DNA of 40,407 bases from assembly GCA_023375785.1 (NCBI GenBank), contig SZWC01003605.1:140322-180728 (forward strand), in the 5' to 3' direction. Source of the stretch: Penium margaritaceum (lineage: Eukaryota > Streptophyta > Zygnematophyceae > Desmidiales > Peniaceae). This document shows positions 21,936-31,558 of this stretch, piece by piece. The first letter of the stretch is position 1; the number at the start of each line of letters is the position of its first letter. A model generated the notes under the pieces. That model was not told the DNA's origin. It worked only from the letters and a program-made list of their open reading frames with translations, and made no database searches. The translations under genes and the position numbers were made by a program.

Positions 21936-21950
21936 GGGTTATGGGTCCAC
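21936..21950 (+). other. Primer-binding site of E
   Basis: GGGTTATGGGTCCAC differs by one base (C to T) from the site in B, C and D. Confidence 0.65.
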
Positions 21951-22263
21951 ACTTCTGGTTCTAAGGCACGCTTTCAGGACTGACTCACGCGTGGTCTTAC
22001 AGGGCGCACATGCACAACAAGTACATGAAGATCGGACGGCTCCAATCTGCTCCATCGGCTCCATCGGCTTCTTCAGATCGGGTGCGTGTACGCGGTGGAC
22101 TAGGAGACGAGGAATAGCTCTGTCCATGTTGGACAAGACCCTCAAGCCCCAATGGGATAAAGCTCTATTCCTTTAGAAGGTGGTATGACCCCGAGTCCAT
22201 TTTCTCACGACGGCACCATCGCTTTAGGCTATCATCGGCAGGAGGGGTATGCACTGTAACCGA

Positions 22264-22620
22264 CTCCACCTTTGAGAACGGTCGCAGTCAGATGCCTCAT
22301 TCGCCTTATCGGCCTCAACGAAACAGAGTAGCAGCAAAGCAGATGATCATCTCTTTGATCTACGCGATGAGGCGGCCAGGCTATAGGAGGCTGTGGCTCG
22401 TGCCGACATGCACGCAATGGAGGTCCATCGTCATGTTTGTTCCGCGATTGACCGTCTGCATGCTGCAGATGCAAGCGGTTTCCCGGCTGTTGCATCAGAG
22501 CTCGATGAGCTGTACACGCATCTTGACACTACAGAGAATGCTGTTTTGGCCCAGTGGGCCAAGCTTCCCATACCAATTTGTTACACATGTTATTCCAAGG
22601 GGCCTCCCTCGAGATCTTGA
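22264..22620 (+). pseudogene. Coding-like fragment, possible gag of E
   Basis: One frame (codons in phase with the ATG at 22393) reads an Ala/Glu/Asp/Leu-rich, helix-forming stretch: DDHLFDLRDEAARL, a TAG at 22384-22386, then EAVARADMHAMEVHRH, CSAIDRLHAADASG and ASELDELYTHLDTTENAVLA. The composition suggests a coiled coil. I recognise no family. Its place after the primer site and leader of E makes a gag N-terminal region plausible, but similarity to D gag is not evident. It ends at a TGA at 22618-22620, close to where F sequence begins. Confidence 0.35.
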
Positions 22621-22779
22621 TGACTTCCTAGTGAGACTGGTGCCAAGAACCATGCGAGTCTTGAGTGAGGACTCTGCAAGGAAAACCATGGTCACTCCAT
22701 ATCCCGTACATGTGTACGTAGACATGTGGGGTGAGAAAAGCGGACATACCATATGTGAGAGGCCATGGACAAATCAACA
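22620..22779 (-). repeat. 3' LTR start of copia F
   Basis: The minus strand starts TGTTGATTTGTCC at 22779 right after the polypurine tract. Only about 160 bp is assigned before sequence of E is met; the end is not resolved. Confidence 0.5.
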
Positions 22780-22789
22780 CTTCCCCATG
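22780..22789 (-). other. Polypurine tract of copia F
   Basis: The minus strand reads CATGGGGAAG directly before TGTTGA. G has CATGGGGGAG in the same place. Confidence 0.65.
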
Positions 22790-22892
22790 CCCCGCAGTCA
22801 GTCAACCCACATACACAAATGAGATGTCACACATGAAGGTGCATAGGCGTGGTGATGAAATAGGGAGGCAGACGACAAGCACATGTCACCCA

Positions 22893-24500
22893 GAGTCATT
22901 GGAACATTCAAGCTCAACTGCATCAATAGCACACTTAAAGACGTTTTTGCTGAGAGCCTTGGTGAGGAAATCAACCCTTTACAACTGTGTATCCATCCAA
23001 GCAACCCGAACAATGCTAACAACATGGCACTCACGAAAACAAAATGATGGTCCACGTTAACTTGCTTAATGCGAGAGTGGTGCACACCATCATTCTCTGC
23101 ATTGGCTTCTGTGCTTTGATTATCGCAACACACGCTGATGTAGTGAATGGAGACGCGCAGCTACTAGCAACAGAGCAAGACAGCTTCACACGTACCTGCA
23201 CTTGGGGCCACACACTCGGCCTCTATACTGTTTCAGGCTACACAACCTTGCTTGCTACACTTCCAGGAAAACACTTCCACCAATCAGGAAGACATATCCT
23301 GTTTCACTCCGAGCATCGTTATCATGTGTCCAGTCACTGTCACTTAGCCCATCCTCGATGACTAAGAGGTGTGATCTGAAGTATAGTCTTGTGTGCGTTG
23401 CAAAGAGCATGTAGCGTACCGCACGGAGAGCAGCCGCATGATGACTCTCTCTAGGACACTGGGAGAACTGGGAGAGAGATTTCGAAGAAAAGGCAACATT
23501 AGCACATGTAGTGGTGGCAATATACATCAAAGAGCCGATGACCCTCAAGTAGTCAGTCAGATCGACAGTCTCCCACAGTTTTGACACGTCTAGAGACTTC
23601 AGCAGCGCTTGGCCTGTTTGGGTCATGGGGTGGAGGCCAAAGGGATCATTTCCAGAAGGGGCGCAAAGCGCTTCCCCAGGCTGCGGACGTGTGCAGCCTG
23701 ATGCACATGTAGTGTGGGACTCACACGGTCGTGCTCTAACTCCATACCCAAGACGACAAGACCAGGTCTGAGATCCTTTATCATGCATGTTGATTGTAGT
23801 AGGGTCTTTGCAGATAGGAGAGCTCTAGTGCTGGGAGAGGCGATCAGAATGTCATCCACATACGCAAGGATAACAACAAGAGGCATGGAGGCCACACTAG
23901 AAAACAAGGCAAGGTCAATAATACTCCTCCGGAACCCGCACTTCTCAAGGGTGGCGGTGATCCTAGTTCCAACAGCGTAGAAACTGTTTGAGCTCATAGA
24001 TTACCTTGTCAAGACACCACACTATTGATTCCATCTGTGAGCCCAGGAGGTTGGACCATGTAAATTTCTTCACCAAGTCTTCCGTGAAGAAAGCCATTGT
24101 TGACATCCATTTATTCCACCTCTTAGTCATGCTCAACATCGAAGCTGAGCCGAGCTCGGGCAGTGGTGTACCGGCCAACTAGAGTATATGTCTCATCACA
24201 GTTGATGTGGGAGACTTCAGAGAAAACCTTGGCTGTCAATTCAGCCTTGTATTGTTCAGTAGTGTTGTCCGGTACACCCAGTTGGCTGCCACGGCCTTCC
24301 GACCTTCTGGGAGAGCTACTAATTTGTAGATCATGGTCCACGAGAGCATCAAGCTCTGCTCGCATAGCCTGGTCCCATAAAGTGGATTCAACAGCACTGC
24401 GTGTGCCCTGTAATATCAGTGGTTTAAGTGAGAGAGGAGACAGACCAGCAGCTGCAAAGCACGAGGTAACATACCCAACACCTGAGTCATCAATTGTCAG
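22893..24500 (-). pseudogene. Copia F pol: reverse transcriptase and RNase H
   Basis: The RT N-terminal part reads LWDQAMRAELDALVDHDLQ and YKAELTAKVFSEV (near 24380-24220), a frame break follows near 24150, then LAYVDDILIASPSTR with an intact YVDD, and LVVLGMELEHDR. RNase H reads YLRVIGSLMYIATTT, DSDWTHDNDARSETGYVFLIGG, CDNQSTEANAENDGVHHSR, then after a frame change DFLTKALSKNVFK. Each block aligns with G (LVYVDDLLIASPHTA, GMELEHDRSQG, LADFLTKALKRDSFK). Several frameshifts are needed, so it cannot be expressed as one protein. Confidence 0.85.
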
Positions 24501-26027
24501 AAAAAAGCCTTTGTTCAATGCGAGAATACCCAAGCGAGGTACTGGGGAGGACCACTGACGTAGCAACGGGTGAGGTAGTGGTGGTGAGTCCAAGGGCCCG
24601 TAGGCCGATTTCACCATATAGAGCAATTCTGGGCACTCCCCTAGGGTCCATTGCAGGGACATTATTGCAGCGGCCAAGGGGAGCAGAGGAAAGAGAATGA
24701 GAGGAAGAGGTATGCGGCTGAGAAGCCAGAGCACAAAGCCGATCACCACAAACGTAGGGAGACACAGCTTGCGGCACAATGGTGGAAGAGGAAGCAGTAG
24801 ATGGCATAGAAGGCTCATGAAATGTGTGCATAGGATGTGTTAACACAGGAGGAGACACAGGTGGGAAACCACCCGTGGTAGATGCAGCAGGTAGAAAGGA
24901 ACACAAAAGGAGAGCCACGCAAAGAGGTGACAATGGTGCACGTGACAGAAGGAGGGGACGAGTCGGGCTTCGGGGTATGCACCAAGGGAACAACAGCATG
25001 TCTGTCAAAGATAGAGGACCAAGAACATGCCCCAGACCAAGAGAGTGTGAAGGACAGGAAAGGGCAAGGAAGGTCACGCTGAGACAAGTGCTCAAAGAAC
25101 TGAGTATCACGAGATTCAATCACACAACATCACATGGGATCCCAGAAGAGCCAGGCCTTGGAGAATGGAGAATCACCAAGAAACACACAGAGGCATGCAC
25201 GAGGGACATTTGCCGTCAATATGCTCAGCAGGGAGCCAAAGAGAGGTGATAAAGTCCCAGACTCGTCCAAGACGAATATCATTCTGACGACCAGTCCAAT
25301 GTTCAAAGGGAGAGACATGGCGACTAAGGGGGGAGCAGGGAGCACGGCTCTTCACCCACCTCATGTACGACATAGCCTCAAAGGAGAAGAGGAAATAATA
25401 ATCCAAGGCAGAGAGGGGAAAGTCAACACCATCAGTGAGGGTGTCATTCCAGCACTCAGACACGCCAATTTCTTGCGACGTGTAAGGGACGGAAGGTTCC
25501 ATGCGGATGCCATGAGAATCAAGGAAGCGAGAGGTAGGACCAAAGAATTCACCATCCTTGTCACAGCAAAAGACACGTAGGGGACCAAGGCAAGCACGTT
25601 TTCTTTGGGACAACCCGGATTCAGTGACGTTACTCACATCACTCGTTTGATGCAGTGCAAAGAACCAAAGTACGTGAGATAATTCATCAATTAGCTATAG
25701 AAACAAATGGCCGAAACCACCTAGAAAGTCATGAGATAGCAACCCCATGACATCAACGTGCGCGAGGTCAAGAGGATGAGAGGTGATGGATTTTGCTTGA
25801 AAGAAAGGAGAGCAGTGGTTTTTTCCACGAGCACAGTCAACAACATATGTGGAGTAGCATGGAGGTACAAACATGGAAGAGTCAAGCCCAGCAGCCGGTT
25901 GAAGGTGTAGGAAAAGCAAAATGACAGCCGTGTGAATGTGGCACAGGCGATGATGTAAGAGGTCATTGTGCTCAAGTGACATTGTGGGCAAAACATGGAC
26001 AAGGACAGAGGCTACGAAAGACGAAAG

Positions 26028-26030
<3 letters not shown>
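24501..26030 (-). pseudogene. Copia F pol: GAG-pre-integrase, integrase, linker
   Basis: From 26030 down: LHHRLCHIHTAV of the GAG-pre-integrase domain, CARGK where a CxxC would be expected, and DLAHVDVMG with the first catalytic Asp. After a frame break comes CCDKDGEFFG (second Asp), then GVSECWNDTL, which keeps the Glu that G has lost, and SFEAMSYMRWV. A long Pro/Ser-rich linker follows (24500-25119). Integrase joins the cDNA to the chromosome. The frame is broken at least near 25680 and 25120. Confidence 0.82.

Positions 26031-26108
<78 letters not shown>
26031..26108. repeat. (GA)39 microsatellite inside F pol
   Basis: An uninterrupted run of 39 GA dinucleotides. On the coding (minus) strand it is (CT)n and reads Leu-Ser repeats. 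It sits where G has a pyrimidine-rich Ser/Pro linker between protease and GAG-pre-integrase, so it probably grew from that tract. Confidence 0.97.
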
Positions 26109-26112
<4 letters not shown>

Positions 26113-26520
26113 AAGGAGACGCGAAGAGGCCATCACAATGCAGACCACAAAGGACCAGACGACCATAAGAGCAAACGGTTATGTTGCCAATGCCACGGCT
26201 CGACGAGAAGTCCATGCCCTAGTCATCAAGAGAGGAGACGGACCTTGAGAGCACGTACATACATAATGTCTAGGCGGAAGAGGTCCCCACTTAGACCAAC
26301 ACAGCGAACAACACTGACACAATCTGTAAGTAGACCAGAGCAGCCAGTCGGTGTATGGTAGCATTGATGGTAGGAAATGACATCAGCCTGTGGTCGAGCG
26401 ACCCACAATGAAATGGCACTTTCGAGGAGCAGCAGAGGTGGAAGCAGCAAAGGAAGTTCCAGCAGCCACAAATGGCCAACCCATATCTCTGGACATGACT
26501 GAAAGAAATCTGCAACATGG
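26109..26520 (-). pseudogene. Copia F pol: protease C-terminal part
   Basis: The minus strand reads CVSVVRCVGLSGDLFRLD, IMYVRALKVRLLS and, after a frame shift, MDFSSSRGIGNITVC. These align with VLPVRSVGVVRFRG, VLFVPGLELSILS and MSIDVLHSRGVGTVSF of G, just after its protease active site. The active site itself is not recognised here. Weak but collinear with the rest of F. Confidence 0.6.
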
Positions 26521-26589
26521 AGCTTAAGCGTGGCTAGTCCACGTGGAGACCGGAGAAGTGGGATATCATATCTTTTTAGGAGACCACAT

Positions 26590-27961
26590 TCGCCTCAACA
26601 TCTGAGAAGTTTGCAGTCGTACTGTATGAGTTTCCAACACTTGTCAATGAGTTTGAAGGGCTTTTTTGTGACAAAATTTCCAGAGAGTTACTTCCGCAAC
26701 GAAATGTCGATCATCAGATATACCTCAAATCAGATAACCAACTGATGCTGAAAGGGATCTATCAGATGAGCGCTCATGAGCTGACCAAACTCGAGAAGCT
26801 AGTGGACGAGATGCTCGGTCATGGGTTCACCATGTGCAGCAGTTGCATTTTTGTGAAAATAAAATCGTAGATATGCAGATGTACGTAGACGACTGAGCGT
26901 TGAAAGATGTCACCATCAACAACCGCAACCTCCTTCCACGAGAGACAAAACTTTCAACAAACTCCACGGGGCCTGTGTTTTCAGCAAAATCAACCTAAGC
27001 AACAATCATCATCAGATCCATGTACATGATAAGGGTGTCAAGAAGACAGTACTTTGTACCAAATACGGCCACTTCGAGTTCATAGTCATGCCGTTAAGAC
27101 TCACAAACTCCCCCGTAGCCTTATTGTCGACAATGAACTATGTATTTCGCCGGTATCTCCACCACTTTGTTGTCGTATACCTCGATGACATTGTGGTGTA
27201 TAGTCACACCCCGGAGGAGCACAATGGAAATCACCACGATGTTCACACAATCTTACAAATGGACAATTTTTTTAAATCCCTCAAATTGCGACTTTGGTCA
27301 CCGTTCAATCGAGTTTCTTTCCCACCTCATCGCCGGCGTGTGAATCACCATGGACCCAAAGAAGGTGGTCGCTGATTGGCCGATGCCAACCAATGCTCGG
27401 AATGTCCAAGTATTTTTGGACTTCTGCAACTACTACCCTTGATTTGTAAAAGGCTACACTCAAGTGTCAGCGCCTCTCTCCAATCTCACTTGTAAACCCA
27501 CTAAGTGGAATTTTTTGGACAGCAAAGAAGAAGCATTTAATCTTTTGACAAATGTTTTGACCTAAGCTCCAGCCTTACGATTAGTATATCCAACAATAGA
27601 CTATATCATGGCCACCCACGCATCTGATTGAGCAATCGGAGCCGTTCTCATCCAAGACAAAAGCGGTGGAGAACAGCCAGTTGCATACATGTCAGCAGGC
27701 CAGAGCTCAACTATGCGATGCACAAAAAATAGATGCTCGCATTCGTACACGCGATTAGAACGAGGCGGCGCTACCTGGAATGTTGGCGCTACATCATTCA
27801 CACCGACCACCACTCTCTGAAATATACTAATACTCAGCCGCATCGGAGTCATCAACAAACTCAATGGATGGAGTTCCTCGGGTCTAACTTTGACTATGAC
27901 ATCAAGTACTGACATGGAAAACCTAATCCAGCGGATGCTCCAAGTCGGTGATCAGATCTAA
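26590..27961 (+). pseudogene. Ty3/gypsy chromovirus H pol: reverse transcriptase and RNase H
   Basis: The frame runs EFPTLVNEFEGLF, RNVDHQIYLKSDNQ, GIYQMSAHELTKLEKLVDEM and LGHGFTMCSS, the usual start of a gypsy RT. Then MPLRLTNSPVALLSTMNYVF and VVVYLDDIVVYSHTPEEH with an intact YLDD. RNase H follows with WPMPTNARNVQVFLDFCNYY, YIMATHASD, AIGAVLIQDKSGGEQPVAY and the end block HGKPNPADA. Stops and frameshifts are scattered through it (TAG near 26866, TGA near 26895, several after 27430). RT order before integrase and the YLDD box mark it as Ty3/gypsy, unlike all other elements here. It is cut at 27961 by element G. Confidence 0.88.
27858..27961. repeat. Left copy of 104-bp duplication flanking G
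   Basis: AACTCAATGGATGGAGTTCC to GATCAGATCTAA, the end of H RNase H, lies directly before the G 5' LTR and recurs directly after its 3' LTR (36811-36912), with about six differences. Confidence 0.88.
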
Positions 27962-28814
27962 TGTTGGTTTTCGTGCATCTCTCATTGTACTCTGTTGTGT
28001 CCTCCTGGCTTATGTCAATCGGCGTGCAGATGACTGACGGCGAGACTTCACGCCGCTGGAGTGTCGCTCGATGGAGCCGACGCACGCTGAGGCCCAATCA
28101 CCCGTCGCTCGAGCCTCCTCCCTCAGGCAATGCGCTCAGCTCCATCGGCAAGCCTCCTCGGTGGTCGGGCCGCCGGCGGTCACTGCCACTGCAGATGTTG
28201 TTTGCATGCACCTAGCGCTTTGTCTGGCTGTGGCATTGCATTTGCAGCATCATGCGGTGCCTAGGGTCCATGTCTCTTGCTGTATGGTCCTGTTTGGCAT
28301 CGTTGGCTGTCGTAGGCACTGCCTGGTTTCGGGCAGGCATAACTCTTTACTGCTATTCTTCTAGCTGATTTTGACCGCACGACTGCGTTCGCAGCGGCGG
28401 TATTATGGTATGGTCCAGTTTTCAGGCAAAACGGACGACGCCTGGGTTTTCGGCTGTCGGGCGTCTGGCAGGGCTCACCGAGAAAACCCTGCCTGTCAAA
28501 AAGTAGGTCCTAGACTATTTTCTGATTGGCTGGTTAGCTGAGTAACAAGTTCTACACTAGTGGGGGGGAGCTAGAACTTGGAGGGGTCTCCCATTGTTAC
28601 TCATTCTTCACTCCTAATCAGTCACTTTCAGTTTTGAGCTGCTTTCTGGCTGTAACACCGGCGCGCACGTTTCTGAGTAACAAACTCAGAGCTTCCAGAT
28701 TTAGACTCTAGAGCAGCAGATTGAGGGGGTAGCACACTTAAGCAACGAGCGTGGAAGCCCGCACGCTGCATCAATAACGCATGCTGCCCCAACCTGCTGC
28801 CTAGGTTTTCCAAC
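27962..28814 (+). repeat. 5' LTR of copia G
   Basis: About 853 bp from TGTTGGTTTTCG to TTTTCCAAC, aligned along its length with 35961-36810. Short terminal inverted repeat TGTTGG / CCAAC. I see no clear TATA box. Confidence 0.9.
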
Positions 28815-28815
28815 T

Positions 28816-28827
28816 TGGTATCAGAGC
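28816..28827 (+). other. Primer-binding site of G, tRNA-iMet 3' end
   Basis: TGGTATCAGAGC, the standard site complementary to the 3' end of plant initiator tRNA-Met, one or two bases after the LTR end. This contrasts with B-E, which use the anticodon arm. Confidence 0.92.
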
Positions 28828-29107
28828 CAGAGCGTAGCAGTATCAGAGAAGTCTGGCGTAAAGGTGTCAGACAACGGCGGTGGACCCCCATACGCACCAG
28901 TGCAAGGGAAATGCTGCCGGATTTTTTCCGGCAGCATTGACCCGCCTGGTAGCGGCGTCAGATTTTTTCCCACGGCCACTGGGCCAGGGGAAATGCTGCC
29001 AAAATTTTTCGGCAGCACTGACCCCCACGCGTGACGCGAGGAGGTGAGCGGCAGGCCGCGTCCAACACCTACGGGCACAGACGCACGCTGCAACGTCACC
29101 CAAGTGC

Positions 29108-29935
29108 ATTGACTAGCACCAGCATGCAGCATCAGCAATCTACAGCAGCGGCAGCCGCAGGCAACGGCAGCAAGCAGTGGCAGCAGCAGCCAGCACCAGC
29201 TGCATGCAGCAGCAACAGCAGGTAGAAGCAGCAACTTGTAGCAGCCAGCAGCTGCAACAGCCCGCAAAAGCAGCTCGCAGTAGCAGCAGCCCGCAGCAGC
29301 AGCTTGCAGCAGCAGCAGCCCGCACTAGCAACGAGCAACAGCAACAGCAAGCAGTAGCTACTATAGCGTGCAGCAGCAGCAGCAGCAGGCTGCAATAGCT
29401 GCAACAGCGATCCACAGCAGTAGCGAGCTACAACAGCGGCTCCAGCGAGCACCTGGCAGCAGTGGGCTGCTGCTCGCTGCTCGCTTGCTGCAGGCAGTGA
29501 GCAAGAGCTCGCTGCCAGCGAGCAATAGCTCGCTGCTAGCGAGCAGCAGCCCGCTGCTCGCAGCTAGCAGTGGGTAGCTGCCCGCTGTGACAAACGAGAA
29601 AGGAGAAAAAAAAACGCAAGAAAAGAAATCCCCCACCCCACAAGCTTTGCTGCCACGGCTGCAGCAGCTGCCTTTGCTGCTGCAGCCGCCACAGCAAACA
29701 TAGCAGCCCGCAGCAGCAATAATTGCTGCTGCAACTGCAGCCGCAGCAGCAGCACCCGCAGTAGTAGCAGTAGCAGTAGCACCTACAACAGTAGCAGCTG
29801 CTACAGCAGCAGCAGCACCAACTGCAGCAGTATCAGCAGCACCAACAGCAACAGCAGTAGTAGCAGCCACAGCAGTAGATGCAGCAGCAGCAGCAGCAGT
29901 AGGAGCAACAACAGTTGTAGTAGCGGCCCAAACAA
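29108..29935. repeat. CAG/GCA-rich low-complexity tract
   Basis: More than 800 bp dominated by imperfect CAG/GCA triplets with short interruptions, including GC-rich inverted repeats around 29507-29544 (GCTCGCTG / CAGCGAGC). It lies wholly in the G leader. A second CAG-rich stretch (30200-30360) falls in gag. Confidence 0.9.
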
Positions 29936-29945
29936 CCGCCACTGC

Positions 29946-30093
29946 TGACGTCAGTATCCCGCTACAGACGTCACTGCTGACGTCACTATTGACGTCATCA
30001 ACTCATAACAAAAAACAAGAAAACGGGGCAAGGGAAGGGGGAAGCAAACCTAAGGGTGGATAGGACGTCCACTGGACGTCACTTCTGACGTCA
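29946..30093. promoter_or_regulatory. Cluster of seven GACGTC motifs (four TGACGTCA)
   Basis: TGACGTCA occurs at 29946-29953, 29978-29985, 29990-29997 and 30086-30093, with variants at 29966-29973, 30063-30070 and 30074-30081. TGACGTCA is the classic CRE-type palindrome bound by bZIP factors. Binding is inferred, not shown. Confidence 0.6.
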
Positions 30094-30135
30094 GCACCAC
30101 AAAAAAAACCAAACAAAACTAAAGGGCATCACACC

Positions 30136-31558
30136 ATGGCTGGTAGCCCCACTGGAGAGGGGTCCTCCTTTGTTGGGGGGACCCCCACCCCCCCTTTCTT
30201 ACAGCGGCTACAGCAGCAGCAGGAGCAGCAGCAACAGCAGCAGCAGCAGCAAAAGCGGCAGCAGCAGCAGCAGCAGCAGTAGCAGCAGCAGGAGCAGCAA
30301 GAGCAGCAGCAGCAGCAGGAGTAGTAGCAGCAGTGAAAGCATCAGCAGCAGCAACAACAGCGGCATCATTCCTCTGGCGTCGTTGGCGACAACCCTCACC
30401 TCCTCGCTACTCTTCAGCAACAGCTCACCGCCCTGACGCAGCAGCTTGCGGCACTGCAGCAGTTGGTCTCTCAGACTGCCCCCATTGCACCGCCATCCTT
30501 CACCCCTTGAGGGCACGCCAGCCCAGCTGTGTCTACTGCCACGGAATACCTGGCGCAGTAGCAGACTCAGTGCCAGCAGTAGACAGTAACCTCCGTCCTT
30601 GGCCCCACTCTGGGTGCCGTCCGTAGGCAAAAGGACTTTGAGACGGCGCCGCCGCCGCTCAAGGTCGACGAGCAGTTCCGGAGCTGGGAGCTCAGCTTCC
30701 GGATCTGGGCGTAGGGTGAGGGCCTGTGGGTATACTACACCCTGCCGTACGGTGCAACCCTGGCCGACCAGTTATATGACGCTGGTCGTGCCGTCCGTGC
30801 TTTAGTCCCTGTCGCCCCTCCGGCTTCCCGCCTCGCCCTCGAGCCCTTCTTAGGCGATTTCACCGCTGGCGCCACCCCAGACCCTACAGCCGCATGGCAC
30901 GTCCTCACTCGTCCCCATCGCCTCTCCAGCGAGGCTAAGACGAGCCGCCTACTACGAGAGTTCAACTCCCTACACATGGGGGAGACCGAGATGGTCACCT
31001 CCTACTGGCAGCGGGCGGAGGACATCCTTCGTCGCCTCGGGACCTCTGCCCCACCCCCTCTGGCCGCGCTCCTCACCATCAACCGCGGTGCCACCGACGC
31101 GTACGTGGACGACTTTGTCCACTACCCTCACGACTCTCTCCACCATGGCGGCCCAGGGCACCCTTATGCCCTGGGCATACGAGCTCCTCCTTCGGATTGA
31201 GGAAGCTCGTCTGGAGTCTCGACTCCAGCGCACGGAGGCCGTCGCCTCCCCTGCCGTCGCCACCCTTGCCGTCGCATCCATGGTCGTCGCCTCCCCCGCC
31301 GCATCTACCTCATCATCGTTGGGGAAGAAGAAGCGTCAGAACAATAAAGGCAAGGGTCAGCAGCAACAGCAGCTGCAGCCGTCAACCGGGTCCAGAGGTG
31401 GTGGCTTGGTCTGCCACAACTGTGGCCAGCCCGGGTACGGGTGGTACACGTGCCCTCTACCAACGGACAAGGCGCGCGTCATCGCCACCATGCGTCAACA
31501 GCGCGGCCTGACACCTCGGCCTCGTCCAGCAGCTCCACCACTCCGGTTGCCTTGCTAG
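30136..31558 (+). pseudogene. Copia G gag
   Basis: The likely start is the ATG at 30136, followed by MAGSPTGEGSS and a Gln-rich run from CAG triplets (30200-30360) with in-frame TAGs. The capsid-like part reads DEQFRSWELSFRIWA, LPYGATLADQLYDAG and SEAKTSRLLREFNSL, then MGETEMVTSYWQRAEDI. A frameshift near 31150 leads to LMPWAYELLLRIEEARLESR, a Lys-rich stretch and a zinc knuckle at 31412-31453. The knuckle reads CHNCGQPGYGWYTC, with Tyr where the zinc-binding His should be. The frame ends at TAG 31556-31558 and must shift again near 31520 to reach pol. Confidence 0.83.

Larger units (their letters stand above)
21696..22620 (+). mobile_element. Copia-type element E, 5' end only
   Basis: After the satellite come about 240 bp resembling the inner end of the D LTR, a half-tRNA-type primer site (21936-21950) and a leader sharing AAGGCACGCTTT and a Ser/Ile-rich stretch with D. 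D and E are therefore relatives pointing away from each other across the satellite. E's LTR is much shorter than D's, so its outer part is probably lost. To the right it runs into the LTR of F; the junction lies between about 22560 and 22660. Confidence 0.6.
22620..26520 (-). mobile_element. Ty1/copia element F, 5'-truncated
   Basis: On the minus strand F shows, from 26520 down, the end of protease, GAG-pre-integrase, integrase, linker, reverse transcriptase, RNase H (ending near 22893), a polypurine tract (22789-22780) and the start of a 3' LTR (22779). Gag, primer site and 5' LTR are missing; gypsy sequence of H takes over by about 26590. Its proteins match element G more closely than A-C, so F and G are one lineage. 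All frames are heavily broken. Confidence 0.85.
28828..30135 (+). other. Leader of G with hairpins, CAG-rich tract and GACGTC cluster
   Basis: No gene is assigned in this 1.3-kb stretch. It holds two similar hairpins (28912-28936 and 28994-29017, arms TGCTGCC(GGA) and its complement), a long CAG/GCA-rich tract (29108-29935), two tight hairpins near 29507-29544, and seven GACGTC sites between 29947 and 30092. Open frames on the minus strand here are Ala/Leu-rich products of the CAG tract. In an LTR element this region is untranslated leader and may contain packaging or transcription signals. Confidence 0.7.

Noticed and set aside
24490..25119. 209-codon minus frame as a separate gene
   Set aside because: Position and composition fit the variable linker between integrase and RT of element F.
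29132..30630. Ala- and Leu-rich minus-strand frames
   Set aside because: They are the reverse complement of the CAG-rich tract in the G leader and gag.
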